From: Nannochloropsis oceanica
Taxonomy: Eukaryota > Sar > Eustigmatophyceae > Eustigmatales > Monodopsidaceae
Assembly: GCA_004519485.1 (NCBI GenBank)
Contig: CP038132.1
Location: 62,001-126,000 of the forward strand
Direction of reading: 5' to 3'
Length of the DNA stretch: 64,000 bases
In this document: piece after piece, positions 9,894 to 21,663 of the stretch
Numbering within the stretch: the first letter of the stretch is position 1
Layout: every line of letters begins with the position of its first letter
Position numbers and translations under genes: made by a program
The notes under the pieces: model-generated
What the model was told of the DNA's origin: nothing
The model's database searches: none
The model's input: only the letters and a program-made list of their open reading frames with translations

Positions 9894-11697
9894 CTAGCCC
9901 ACGATGTACGAATCAGGCGTCAGGCTCTTGGACAGACTGTAGGGAACTGGGGCGGCATTCTCCAATCCGGTAACTGCCGACACCGCCACATCGGCATACA
10001 GCATTTGACTCGCAAACGAGACGATGATCGGAAAGAAAGCCCCTGCATCCCTCCCCGCCACTACAAATTCCAACGCCCCACTCGCGTTGGAAGAATCGAC
10101 CAAATCCATGTGCCAGACCAGCCGCTGCTCCCGCGGGTCATGCCTGAAAGTACCGTCCACCGCCGCCACTTGCGGAGGCTCGGCCGTCCCCAAGGGGATC
10201 GAAATATTCACATCGTGCAATTCCCGGTTCTGACCATTCATCTGATATTCAATGCTAATGTTCATCTTCCCCTGCCCTTCCTCTTCTGGCCAGCAGTTGA
10301 GCGTAAGTGGCACCATGCTCTCATCTGTGGACGAGTAGCTCCACCGGAGGACCCCAACAGGGCGCCCGACAGGAAAGCCCTTATTCGTATCTTTCAGCAC
10401 CAAAACCTTGCTAGAGTCATACTCCTGCTTATTTACCTTCGGGTGGGTCTGAAAATTCAAACCCACCGGCACAATGCCTCCCCCCGCGCCCTCCCCGAGC
10501 ACCACCTTCGACCGAGCTGCCGCCTCGGTGGTCGCTGTTAGCGTCAAGGACCCCTTAACTTCAAAGGCATCCACCGCCCCATCCCGCGTCAGGTGCGCGA
10601 TGATCTTCTCTTCCACTACCAACTGAATGGGCTGGTGCTGGATGACAGGGGCTGGAACCGCAGCCTCCCCACCTGCCCCTCCCCTTGTGCTAGTGGGGGC
10701 AATCGCAGTGGTAGTAGCAATATGACTCAAATTATCCTCCTGTACAAGCGAGTCAAGCATCGTCGAGGCCTTGCTCGGCGCCCCAAGCTTCATCCCCTTG
10801 CTCGCAATCTTTGTCGGGGCCGTTTCCAATATGGACGCCGAGTTGCTGTCCACCGTGCCGGGCATATACGAGGACGACGACACACCGGTCGAAGCCCCGA
10901 ACCCTCCCCCCGGCACCCCTCCAAACCCTCCTACGCCGTCCCTACCCATGTAATCACCACCACCATCGCCGCCGCCAATGCCCTGGTAAGCCCCCCCCGC
11001 GCCACCTCGGGCCCCCCCCAGCCGGTCACGGGCCAGCTCGCGTTGACGTTCCCGGATGGCCTTGGCCTGACGAGCGGCCTGGTCCTTGGCTGAGTCCATC
11101 TTGCTCTGCTTGATCATCAATGCAAGTTTTTCCTCATGCGAGTCCATCTCCATGTTAGTCTTAATTTGTTGCAGGGATACGCTTTCGCGGTATCCGCCCG
11201 TCGTTAGGACCTCGTCAAAGGCGAAGACGAGCTCGAAGCACTTGTCGATTACCCGTTCTTCGGATACGCCCCCCGCCACCTCGGGGACAATCTTGGACAA
11301 CAGACGGAGGGTCTCTAAGTCTTCGACGATGTTGGAGGCCTTGTTGGTTATTAGGAGCAGGAAAAGGTTTTCGATAGGCTGGTAGACGTAGCGGACAGTC
11401 TCGGTCTCGATAAAAGTGTGCTGCTTCTCTTCCCCCGAGCCCAGCAGCTTGGGGAAGGCGGCCAACAATCCCTCGATGCGGATGCGGCTCATCTCCACAA
11501 ATTGTCGGGAAAGCAGTGCCTTGCCATTTTTGGTGCAGATTGCACCGGAAAGCACCACCTGTGAGGGGAGGGGAAGGGGTGTTATCCGAAGCATCGAGGT
11601 CAATGACGGGAATGCTATTGCAACGCTTCAAAGGCGTACAGAAACGGACCCGATAAACAGTAGCCCTCGTCCGCCTCTAAATTGTGATACATACCAT
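9894..11697 (-). CDS. Coatomer subunit delta (delta-COP)
   Basis: The protein (555 residues) starts VVLSGAICTKNGKALLSRQF, a longin-type fold also found in sigma/mu adaptin chains, followed by KASNIVEDLETLRLLSKIVPE, a hallmark of delta-COP. A Gln/Arg-rich helix and a Gly-rich linker lead to a C-terminal mu-homology domain (from about EEKIIAHLTRDGAVDAFEV to the end). Delta-COP belongs to the F-subcomplex of COPI, which coats Golgi-to-ER vesicles. The length fits the family (about 510-560). The initiator ATG (11695..11697) appears to stand alone: GT follows directly, intron 11559..11694, and the body exon is 9894..11558 with the acceptor at CCCTCACAG. Without this splice the frame would start with a sequence that has no counterpart in the family. 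Confidence 0.92.
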
Positions 11698-12334
11698 GAT
11701 GCTGTCCTCGTGTGGGTGGTGAAGGCCGGACTAGCTGGCAGGATGCGGCGGGCAAGCAACAAGCGACTAGACGCGAGAGACCCACAAACAAACGACTAGG
11801 GCTGGGCCTTGTTCTGTGTTTGAGCCTCGGGAAGGAGTAGAAAGAGGATAAGTCAGTTGTCAGAAGCAATGATACAATGAATTCACGTGCCCTCGACCGA
11901 GTTGTGATGGTTGTGGGAGTGTAGTGGGCCTTGTCGACTCAGGGAGGCAAGGCAAACCACTCCCTGCACGAACACCCTCAGCGCTCTCGTTCTCTTTCGT
12001 CTCAGCGACTCGCGAAGACCGATTTGGTGAGCAGCCACGCAGGCCCATGGCCACAAGGACGTACATTTGGCTGTGATGAAGCTGCGCGTGAATGTCAAGT
12101 GGGCAAAACAGCGACTGAGGTGCGTGCTTGTTAGGTGGACGAGCATGCCCATGAGCAGCGGGCAGCATCATGGTCATCATCACTTTTTTCTGTCATCCTG
12201 GTAACGGTGGTGTTTAACGTACCGTTTTTCCAAGACCCTATCTTCCTTCCATTCCTTAGCAGCAAAGCATAACAAAGCGCCTGGATAATTCAATCGACTC
12301 ATCTAATAATTTCTTTGTTATTTTTAAGACTTAG
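11698..12334. other. Spacer: delta-COP promoter and 3' region of the AAA gene
   Basis: 637 bp. Minus-strand ORFs at 11860..12183 overlap each other in different frames and resemble no family, so I treat them as chance. The interval must carry the delta-COP promoter. No element is identifiable by eye. Confidence 0.4.
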
Positions 12335-14113
12335 TCAGCCCCCTCGTAGCACCGCCAATGCCCGCAAGATGTGCCTAGGCAGCAAATGCTTCCGATTCAA
12401 ATCCTCCCGCAAGCCCAGCAAGGCCGCCTCTTGACAGACCCCCTGTATATCCGCGCCCGATAACCCCTCGCTCATTCTCGCCATGTGTGATGCCAAGCTA
12501 GATAAAGACGCAAAGTCCTTGCTTTCTACCCCATCAGCCTCATCAAAGCACAAAGGCAGTCGTGCAAGATGATGCGAGTAAATAGCCGTCCGTCCTTCCA
12601 CATCAGGCAACCCTATCTCCATATGCAACCCCAGCCGCCCCGGTCTCAAGATCGCGTCATCCAGCATGGAGAAATGATTCGTCACTGCCACTACGACAAT
12701 AAGCTGATTCCCTCCTCCTTCTCCTTCACCTCCACTTCCAAGCCCATCCATCTCTACCAACAAAGTGCTAAGCAACCGATCCATCGTCTGCTCCGTCGAC
12801 GAGTCAAATCCCCTCTTGCCCGCTATCGCTTCCACGTGGTCCAAAAATAAAATACATGGCGCCACTTGTCTGGCTGTTTGAAATAATCGGGCCACCGCCC
12901 TCTCGGACTCTCCCACCACCTTGTTAACCAACTCAGGGCACTCGACGGCCAAGAAACTCGCATAGGGCCTCGCCGCCGTCGCCAGTGCTCGGCCCAAGGA
13001 GCTCTTCCCCGTGCCTGAGGGCCCATGTAACAGCACGCCAAACGACGCGCGAGGTACACCCATGGCTGCGAGAGTATCGGGGCGGGAGAGAGGAAGGAGA
13101 ACAGCTTCCGAGAGGGTGCGAATGATGTCGTCCATCCCTGCCAGGTCGGATAATTGGGCCCCTGAAGGCGAAGACCAAGGAATGTCAATTGGACGTGCGC
13201 TCTCCAATGCAGATTCCCAGTCTTCTTCTTGAATACTTAGAGTATCGGTAGTTGTGTTGCTACGGCTGTGGGCGGAGGCCAAGGCTTCGGTGCAGAGGCG
13301 GGAGAGGTCCGCGCTACTAAAGCCCCGAGTTCCACGTGTGAGACTCTCGAGCAGATGCTGCCGCGAAACATTGTCTCCCTTGCCTTTCACTTTAAGTGTT
13401 GTGCCCAGTCTGTAAAGTAGATTTTGGAGTATGGCTTGACGCTGCTGCAGTGTGGGTGCGATTAGGCTGAAAGTGACTTCCAGTCGACCAGGTTGCAGGA
13501 GGCTGGGGTCAAGGACCGAGGCATCCCCCGCGATGCCTACGATAAACACACAAGCAAATGCGGGCCGATGGAAGCACTCAAGAAGCATGGCCAATACCCC
13601 TAGGTCCGTCACGACGCGTGCGCGGTTGCGGTCCTATTTTGGAGTATGAAAGCGTAGAGAGGAGGGGTGGTGAGATGGGGCGAACCGTGCACGCAACCGA
13701 CTTCCCACTATAACTTCCAGACGCACCTTGCCAATACTCTCCACCTCGTCTAAAATGAGCAGGCAACCTCCACAATCGTCCGCGGCCGCCTTGTCCGCAC
13801 ACGCTTGAAAGGCTCCCAGCACGCACCTCTCCGCATCCCCTCGGTCTGGACCAAAGAAGCTGGGGCAGGAGAAGTAGTGAAAGGGCAACCCACCATACTT
13901 GCCCACTGCCTTGGCCAATGCCGTCTTGCCTGACCCCGAGGGACCTTCCAGTACCACGCCTCGAGCCGCATGGCCGTTTATCTCACCGCCAATGCCTACA
14001 AAGTCGTCGAGGAGACGGAGGAGGAGGTCGATGTGTCGATGCAGGCCAGGCAGCTCCCCTTCGATAATACGACCACGGCAGGCACCGTCCTCGCTCGCTC
14101 GCAGCCTCGTCAT
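12335..14113 (-). CDS. Double AAA-domain ATPase, AFG2/SPATA5-like
   Basis: Exons 13727..14113 and 12335..13633 encode 561 residues with two AAA modules. D1 has Walker A GPSGSGKTA and Walker B CLLILDEVE. D2 has Walker A GPSGTGKSSL, sensor VVAVTNH and the arginine-finger region DDAILRPGRLG. Tandem AAA proteins of the CDC48/AFG2/NVL group form hexamers that pull proteins or ribosome-maturation factors through a pore; SPATA5L1-like members act in ribosome biogenesis. No CDC48-type N domain is present, so it is shorter than CDC48. Two departures stand out. Walker B of D2 reads CILFLDHVE, with His in place of the catalytic Glu. D1 has GIAGD and LLQPGR where ATN and LRRPGR are usual. Subfamily assignment is tentative; PEX- or NVL-type relatives are possible. 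Confidence 0.75.
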
Positions 14114-14769
14114 AGTGATAATTATGATTGTGCGGTTCTCATCACGCCTGTAACATGGCTGTCAATTTATAAGCCGTAAATCAAAGCAACAACCTCCCCA
14201 ACCTGATGACACCGAGATTTACAACAAAACAATAATTTAATTGTTTGCCTCCGGTAAGTACCATCCTCACTACGTCATACACGGGTCTGTACATTAAGTC
14301 CTTATTTTTCTCAAAAGCTGTTGGTCCCTGGCTAGTCTCTGCACCTCCTTGCCCCCCGAGTTTCACGACAAGCACGAGAAAAAAATCACCAGATTTCCAA
14401 TTTTTAAAGGTCCATCCATATCCCCTGCCTTGTCCCACTCGTCCATCCAATTCTCTTAACATTCTGACTGCTGGTGCGTCGCCTTCCAAGACTCATCTGC
14501 TTTATTTACTGCTGGTGCGTCGCCTTCCAAGCCCAATCTGCTTATGTTATTCCACCGCCGTCTTCGAGCGTCACGGCCCCAACTATGCAACACGTTAAAA
14601 AGCCACAGAAAGTATTCCAGATTGCCACATTACAGACAATTGAAATCATGCACATATAGACAAGAGAGGGAAAAAGAGCAAGGGATGAAAGCTCCTCTCT
14701 CCTCTCCCTTATTGATACTGTCGGAGACGACTACCTGCTCCTCCCGCCCCCCCCCCTCCTCTTTCACTC
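14114..14769. other. Spacer between AAA and SEC14-like genes
   Basis: 656 bp holding the AAA promoter and the 3' untranslated region of the SEC14-like gene. Part is AT-rich (14160..14300). It contains the short tandem duplication listed separately. No ORF here is credible. Confidence 0.4.
14467..14531. repeat. Short direct repeat, 24 bp, 41-bp spacing
   Basis: A 24-bp unit containing CTGGTGCGTCGCCTTCCAAG occurs at 14467..14490 and again at 14508..14531. The sequences after each unit (ATCTGCTTTAT and ATCTGCTTATG) are also alike, so this is a 41-bp tandem duplication that has drifted a little. Confidence 0.85.
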
Positions 14770-15627
14770 CTACTTCTTCGCCTTCGCCGCTGCTGCATTC
14801 ATCTTCGCCTGCAAATCGGCCGGAAGCCTGTCTAAGGAAAAGTACTGAAGCAAGTCCTCCGTGTGCGGCAGGACATGCACCTTCTTCCTTGTTTTATCGT
14901 CTAAAAAGGGTGAGATTATCGCCCACATCAATCGAAAAATCCATGATGTATGGATTATATAGCACGAGCCTAAACGTTCAGGATAATACTCTTGCAGCAC
15001 CTGCACCAGGCCAGGCTTGCCAATAAACAGGTGGGTGTCCATGTTCTTCCTTCCGACCCCTTCCTGGTCAATGATAACGGCAATAAATCCATCGGCAATC
15101 TTCGAGGACTCCACCGTTGTCTTCTCAAGGACGTTTACAATCGTCCTCAGATTCCTATCGTGGTGCTCTGCGTCAATTAAATGATTACGGTTCAAGGCGT
15201 AAATGCACGGGCGACCATTCACGTCAGGTCCACATGTGGAAATCACACCAAGTTTCAAGTAGGGCGCCGCCTCTTCCTCCGACAGGAACTCGGGCTGGTA
15301 CTGCTTCCGCCATGCGACGATGTTCTGCCACATGTGAAAGGCCTCGGCAACGTGTAGGTTCCGCGCGACCAGCACCCGGTTCAACATGTCTTCCTCGTTG
15401 TAAGGCGACACATTGTCCTCAGAGGCCAACTCGACAATCTTGGCCTGCATTTCAGCAAACACGTCAGGGTGGGCAACTGATGGCAAGGCCGAGGTGAAGC
15501 TTGCCGAGAGCGGATGGGAGCTGCCGTCAGTGCTGCCCCTGAGGTTGGGGCGGGGAGGGGAAGTGATGCCTTCGGACTGCTCCGGACCTACGTGCTCTAC
15601 ATCCATGGGGGACTTCTCGGGCGCCAT
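14770..15627 (-). CDS. CRAL-TRIO (SEC14-like) lipid-binding protein
   Basis: An uninterrupted 285-residue frame. After a Pro/Ser-rich N-terminus comes a CRAL-TRIO N-type helix bundle (ARNLHVAEAFHMWQNIVAWR) and the lipid-binding core: NGRPCIYALNRNHLIDAEHH, DGFIAVIIDQEGVGRKNMDT, LQEYYPERLGSCYIIHTSW and FLDDKTRKKVHVL. EYYPERL and the following strand plus DDKTRKK are diagnostic of SEC14-type proteins, which bind phosphatidylinositol or other lipids and move or present them between membranes. There is no GOLD domain and no membrane anchor. The C-terminus is a short Ala/Lys helix. The gene is head to head with the PWWP-RAMA-JAMM gene, 686 bp between start codons. The lipid ligand cannot be inferred. 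Confidence 0.88.
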   Translation of the reverse strand: MAPEKSPMDVEHVGPEQSEGITSPPRPNLRGSTDGSSHPLSASFTSALPSVAHPDVFAEMQAKIVELASEDNVSPYNEEDMLNRVLVARNLHVAEAFHMWQNIVAWRKQYQPEFLSEEEAAPYLKLGVISTCGPDVNGRPCIYALNRNHLIDAEHHDRNLRTIVNVLEKTTVESSKIADGFIAVIIDQEGVGRKNMDTHLFIGKPGLVQVLQEYYPERLGSCYIIHTSWIFRLMWAIISPFLDDKTRKKVHVLPHTEDLLQYFSLDRLPADLQAKMNAAAAKAKK

Positions 15628-16313
15628 TTGGGCAGTATATACCTATTGTATGTGTGAGCGCAAGTACTTTTAGGCAGTTTAGAGGTAGAACAGTCAGGTA
15701 GGGTGCAGTGGTGTGTCGGTGTGCGGCTTGGGCATTTGTATCAGTTTGGAGCTTGTGAGCCTCCCTCAACTGCAGCTCGAGAGGGACGCGGTGGTGCTAG
15801 CGGCTTTGAAGCCTGTAAAGACTTAAAGGGACTGGGAGAACAAGGCAGCCGGTGGGTATGAGCAAATGGCTTGTTATAAGAAAGGTGACTGTGGATTTGG
15901 TGGCTTGTGTATAGGGTGAGAGCGTGGTCGCGTGTGGTAAAGAAGGAACGTGGCAGGCGGCTCCTGGAGCGGCGAACGAGAGAGGAAGTATTGGCATGGC
16001 AACATGGAGGACCAAAAATCATCTAGGCGTTGCGCTTTCGCCCTTCAGAAGACAATAACCACCACGCTACCTCTACCACACAATTCAATCGGCTCTCTTT
16101 GCATCTTGCATCACGATACCCCGTCTCCTAATTGTGCTTGCTGCTTCTTAATTGCTCTGCGGCCGGCCCCTACTCCCATTCCGCCTCCTCCAAAGCATCA
16201 GTCACGCACCATTTCCGTCTTCCGCATAAAACAGAGACCTCCTGCTCAGTGCACCATTAAATCAATATTCTTCTCCAACTCGTGCTTAAGCAGCCGCAAG
16301 CACCCAGGCAGCC
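15628..16313. other. Divergent promoter region, SEC14-like / PWWP-RAMA-JAMM genes
   Basis: 686 bp between two outward-reading start codons. No convincing ORF. The right half (16060..16310) is C/T-rich, as in other leaders here. Elements are not identifiable by eye. Confidence 0.45.
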
Positions 16314-16838
16314 ATGCCGGTGGAATACAAGGATGTCGAGCTCGAATCGGGATGCTTCGCCTATGCGCGTGTGCCGGGCCACCCTCTCTGGCCTTGCGTG
16401 GTCTACAATCATTGGGAGGAGATCCCTCCAGAATTTGCGGGGCGTGTCAAGAAGCTGAATCCCAAGCCGGGGCAGGTCCTTGTGTACTTCATCGAGCATT
16501 GGACGTTTAGCATGGTCCCGAAAACTGCCGTGAAATCTGTTCACGACGTATCGGAGGCCGATGCTCTCAAGAGCTGCAAGAACTCCAAGCAGAAGCAAGG
16601 CCTGCGTTTGGCCATTGAAAGCATGCTGGGCATGCAGATTCAGAGCGGAGAGGACATTGCTGTGTGTGTGCATGAAGGGCCGGCTGTCCCCACCCCTGAC
16701 GCCGCCGCTGCTGCTGCTGCTGCTGCCACAGCTGCTGCTCCTTTGGCGACCTCCGCCTCGACCTCCGCCAAATATGCCGCTGCCCCTCCTCAGAAGACGA
16801 AGGCCCCGATGAAGAAGCGAAAGGAACCTCCCGCTGCT

Positions 16839-16876
<38 letters not shown>

Positions 16877-17145
16877 GGGAGGAGGAGGAGGAGGAGGGGG
16901 AGGAGGAGGAGGAGGAAGGGGAACAACAGCATCTGCTGCTCTCACCGGCCAACCCCCAAAGTCCGCCCCAATCCCACCCGCCGTTGAGCCCCACTCTAAA
17001 TCCAAAAAGAAGGCCAAGATCGGAATATCAACGGCTAACACCTTGCACTCTCCACTTCCGTCCTCCCCCCCTCTACAACTTGTCCATCTACCGTCCGCCA
17101 CGGTGTCTGACAGGATTGCCTCGGGTTATCCTGCAATGCCGCCGG

Positions 17146-17176
<31 letters not shown>

Positions 17177-19950
17177 AGCGTTGTCCAAGAAGAAAAGCAA
17201 TAACAATGGCGGTGGTGGGAGCAAACGAAATCTTCCTCCTTCCAGCTCTGGTTTTTACCAGCCACCATTTGGTGCCGCCGCAGTTCCTCCCCTTCCGACG
17301 ACGACCGACATGCGAGAATTAATAACAGCACCCGTGTTGACAGCGACCGAAAGCAACAGGAGCAGCAGCGGCAACAGCAGCAGCAAGAAGAAGAAGCCTC
17401 CTATGACAGCATTACTGCCTCCCTATGCCACATCCACAGGTGCAGTAGCAGCTGCAGCTGCTGCTGCTGCGACTGCAGCTAGCATGGCCATTGCCATGCC
17501 CACTCACCTTGCCTCTCCCTCCACTACAATCACAACCAAAATCGAAGAAGGACTGCACAAACTCGCCCACGTCCTCAACCCCAAGCTCACCTTCAACACG
17601 CGGCTCGAGGTACGCCTCCGTGCTTCCAGCCCTCTTCCCGGCTCGCTTCTGGCCCCGGAACAAAAAGAGGAAGCGATTGAGGGGGGGTACGACTTATCTA
17701 TGCACCATCGTAGGAGGTCCTCGGCCGCCTCACCCTCGTTCAAGGAAACGACATTGGAGAAGATGGTAGACGAAGGGCTCCTTTTGGCGGGAACGCGTAT
17801 CATCCTCCCACCACGCATTACAACAGCAACAGTAACAACAATAACAGCAACGGCAGCAACGGCATCGACAGCAATTGCAGCGCCATTAGTAGCGATGCCC
17901 GTGAATGGAGAAGAGTCTGTCGCTCACTCTGCTGAGGCAGCAGCTCAAGAAAAAGGAGAGGAGGAAGAGGCGGCCGTGGTGATCACAGATGGACAGCTGC
18001 TCCTGGACGGGAAGGTGTACGATAGCGTGGAAGACGTTCTCGAAGCCAAGAGAGGCCTCAAGCTCAACAAACGAGAAAAAAAAGGGTGGGCCCATGTGCG
18101 GGTGAGGGAGGAAGGGGAGGGAGGGGAGGGAGGATCATCCGAAACGATGACCGAATTCGTGGATCGGAAGCTCAAGGAAAAGGAACAGGAGATGGCGCGG
18201 AAGCGGGCAGGGGCCCAGGAAGCCTTGTCCATCCTTGCGGCCTCCCTCCCACCCAGGGAGAAGAAAGGCAGACAAGAGAAAAAGGGGGGAAAAGGGAAGA
18301 AGCAGCAGAAGCAGCAGAAGCAGCTTCAGCAAAATCACTACCACCACCACCACCACCAGCAGCAGCATATGCAGCAGCAGGCACAAGGGAGAGGAAGAAA
18401 AGAAGAAGATGCTGCTGCTGCTGTAGTAGCGTCCATGATGGCAGCTAGGGAAGGAGTCTTGTATGATACTGCTGCTGCCTCCGTTGCTGTACCTCATACA
18501 GCTCCTCTCACGGTAGCCGAAGGACAAAATCCTTCACCTGTCCCTCTTCTCTTTGGGAATGGGGGAGGAAGAGCAGCAGGAGAGGGAGAAGGAGATTACG
18601 TAGGGGCAGCAGAAGCAGCCTCGCCGATGGCTCTAACGAAAAAAAAGAAACGCCCTTCAGTCCCCTCCAAAAGCCGAAAGGTAAAGACCGAGAGCGATGC
18701 TGGCGGAGAAGGAGCGACAGCTCTGGGGGGCACAGTGCCTCGGCCCCCCCTTGCTGACTCCATTCCCCCCTCCAAGCTCAACCCCCGCAGGAAAAGCAGC
18801 AGCACTGCTGCCACGCCAAGATTTCCTCTTGCTGCGGACCCCTCCCCTGAGGTTGACGATTCGTTTCAAGAAAATCCCTTTTTGAAATTTTGGAAGAAGA
18901 CGGACCCGGCAGCAGTAGATAGGGCGATGCAGACATACGCTATCTGGGCTACTGGGGCTTACCCTGTGTTACAGCAAGATGGAAGAGGACTAGGGCGCAC
19001 GGACGAGGAAGCAGCGCGTGAGGCAGCAACAGCAACGGCAACGGCCGCAGCAGCAGTTGTGACCGGAAATAGCGGTAGGGAAGGAGGTGCTGGGGGAGGG
19101 AGCGGTGGACGACAATTGAGAAAACAGAGTGAGAGGAAATCGGTAATGCGGGTAAGCGATCGGTTGCATGAGGTCCAAGGAGGGAAACTCCCGCCGCACA
19201 CGCTGTTGATTTGTGAAGAGTATGGCGTGGCGACGGAGGGGATGGGGGGAAGGCGGGCGAGCAGTCATCATGCCAATTCCGCGCAACCCTTTACGGTGAA
19301 AGTCCACCCGGATGTGCCGTTTTTGTGTGACTTGCATGCACATCTCGCGGACTCGGAAATTATCGGCTTTTTGGCCGGTAGATTTAACAAGGAGGAGAGG
19401 TGCTTGTACGTCCAGGCCCCCTTTCCATGTCGGGCGACTGCACGGAGTGACGATGGCTCAACGGATGTGGAAATGGATCCGGGAAGCGAGATTGAGATCA
19501 GGGAGGTGATTGACCGGCACCGCATGACTGTCACGGGCTGGTATCATTCGCACCCAACATTCCAACCAGAGCCGAGTTTGATCGATATCGAGAATCAGCA
19601 CAGTTATCAGGTGTTGCTTCGGGAGGAGCAGACGGGGGTGGAGCCCTTTGTGGGCCTGATAGTGGGGACGTATGACGAGGCGAGCCGCGACCCCATCAGC
19701 CTGTTTCGGTACTTTCACGTCAGGCGGATTAAGATGGGATGTGGGGCCAATGATTCGGTAAACTTTCCGATGGCTCTTGAGGTGATGCATGCCCGGAAGA
19801 CGGAGGATGCCCGGGGATTCTTCCCTCGCACCTGCCCTTGTTCGGAAGGGGAGCAGAATGGAAATGATAGTATGGGCGCGGGACAATCGGAGGAGGTGGA
19901 AGCAGCAGCAGCAGTGGCGATGGCACGCGCAAGGAGCCCACAGCAGCAGC

Positions 19951-19981
<31 letters not shown>

Positions 19982-20089
19982 GCAGCAGCAGCAGGAAGCA
20001 GATGCTGCGTTGAGTATGATGAGCTTGTTGGCTGCAGCTCTTCCTACTATGCCTCTTCCTTGTTCTACGACCACAAGTGAAACAAACCC

Positions 20090-20126
<37 letters not shown>

Positions 20127-21146
20127 CCACCACCACCACCACCACCACCAAAGGACAAACAGGTAGTGGAAGAGAAGGGCTCACAAGATATCCGATGCCA
20201 AAGCAGCGTCAGCAGCAGAAGGGGGGGGGAGGGGCAGGAATCTTTTCAAGGGGGCACTGGACCGCCGCTTCCTCCTTCTCCTCCTTCCTCTTCCTCGCAG
20301 CAGGGACCAAAACAGGCCCCGGAAAGCAAGACGAGCAAAAACAGCACGCATCTTCTCGATTCGGACAAATATGCACACCATCTTCATCCCTCCTCCCCCT
20401 CCCCCCCCTCTTCCTCCGCTCCTGCTCTCACACACACTACAAGCAGCGGGAGCAGTCCTTCGAAGCAATCCAAAGCTCCGTCTTCTTCCATCTTTCTTGC
20501 GGTCAAAGAAAAGCACTGTCGGTCCCTCCCTCCCTCCTCCGAGCTTTGGGCCTCTCTCGAACAATCCTTCTTAGGCGGCCCTTTGCCCGAGGGCGAGGAT
20601 GGGGGGGAGGTAGGGGGAGACCTGCTGGGACTGAGAACAATGATGGAGACAGTCAAGGCGTTGGTAGAGTACTACAGTAGGCTCGGGACAAGGGTTAATT
20701 TCGAGGAGGAATGGAGGAGAGGCATGTCTAAAGGGGAGAAATTCGAGTTGTCGTTGCAGATGCGCGTGCAGCAATTACCGTTAGGCAGTGTGGTGAGACG
20801 GGAGTTCTTTCTAAGGAGGTTAATTGAGTATGTGTGCGCCTGTTGGGCGGAGAATGCACCAAAAAAGATGCCGCAGCCGGAGGACTTCAGTGGCACGAGG
20901 AGTGAAAGGAGGGCAGCGGCGGCTGCGGCTGCTGCGGCAGTCTTGAGGAAGGAGAGGAAGGAACAGGGAGTGAAAGAGAAGGGGATGGAAAAGAAAGAGA
21001 AGGGGGCGGTGGCAGCAGCAGCAGCAGAAACAACAACAGCAGCAGCTACGGTTGAGCCCGTTCTAGGCAGAATGTGCGTGGGGCAGGGAGGAGGGGAGGA
21101 GGAGGAGGAGGAGGAGGAGGAGGAGGCGGCGGCGGCGTTGAGGTGA
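16314..21146 (+). CDS. PWWP-RAMA-JAMM (MPN+) protein, putative chromatin deubiquitinase
   Basis: A single 1610-residue frame. Residues about 13-80 form a PWWP-type module (YARVPGHPLWPCVVYNHWEE), a methyl-histone/DNA reader. Residues about 480-598 match the RAMA domain of MPND-like proteins: LEKMVDEGLLLAGTRIIL, a low-complexity insert, then DGQLLLDGKVYDS and KKGWAHVRV. Residues about 995-1150 are an MPN domain with an intact JAMM metal site: Glu1015, His1078, His1080, Ser1088 and Asp1091 (WYHSHPTFQPEPSLID). This predicts a zinc isopeptidase. A helical C-terminal region (about 1405-1520) resembles the tail of MPND/MYSM1 relatives. The rest is low complexity: poly-Ala, poly-Gly, poly-Gln (about 1209-1227), His/Gln and Pro runs. 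Inferred role: a nuclear enzyme that reads chromatin or DNA marks and removes ubiquitin. The substrate is unknown. Confidence 0.85.
19938..20150 (+). repeat. Coding triplet repeats (CAG/CAA, GCA, CAC) in the JAMM gene
   Basis: Runs of CAG/CAA (about 19940..19994, poly-Gln), GCA (about 20093..20125, poly-Ala) and CAC (about 20126..20150, poly-Pro by frame) lie just after the MPN domain. Similar tracts occur at 16700..16920 and 17150..17180. They stay in frame, so they lengthen the protein without breaking it. Confidence 0.9.
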
Positions 21147-21582
21147 TGCTTGTTTACGAGAGAGAAGAAAGGAAATAGAAAGTGGTGTTGGTGTCGGTGA
21201 TGGGTGTGTATGTAGGGATGTAATTATGTGTGTACGCATGGTCTCTGATATAAAGAAAACAAGAGAGAAAGTCGGGGGAAAAGCCGAAAGAAAAGTGTAT
21301 CGATCAGTGGTTTTCTTTTTTTCGTTTGTCTTTTGGTTCGCTACTTTGTTTGCTGTTTTGTGGGCCATTCACACGTGACGCCTCGCGTGGTATATGACGA
21401 TTTTATAGTTCCCAGCACTGCTGCTGTCATGCACATTTTTGTTTTTCATTCAACCACTCATCCATTTCTCCACCTCATCCAGCCACGCTATTTTCTTATT
21501 GTTGTTGTCCTTCATTCCTCTTATTCCTTCTATTTCAGTCCTCGTCGCTGCTGCCGCCGTTGCCCTTCTCACTCGAACCATC
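21147..21582. other. Convergent spacer between JAMM and RMI1 genes
   Basis: 3' regions of two genes facing each other. The plus-strand part (21150..21300) is purine-rich and followed by a T-rich stretch. No gene seen. Confidence 0.45.
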
Positions 21583-21631
21583 TTAATCCAGTAGCTCAAC
21601 GATTTCCTGCTTGCGAGCCTTTGCTGCACTA

Positions 21632-21663
<32 letters not shown>

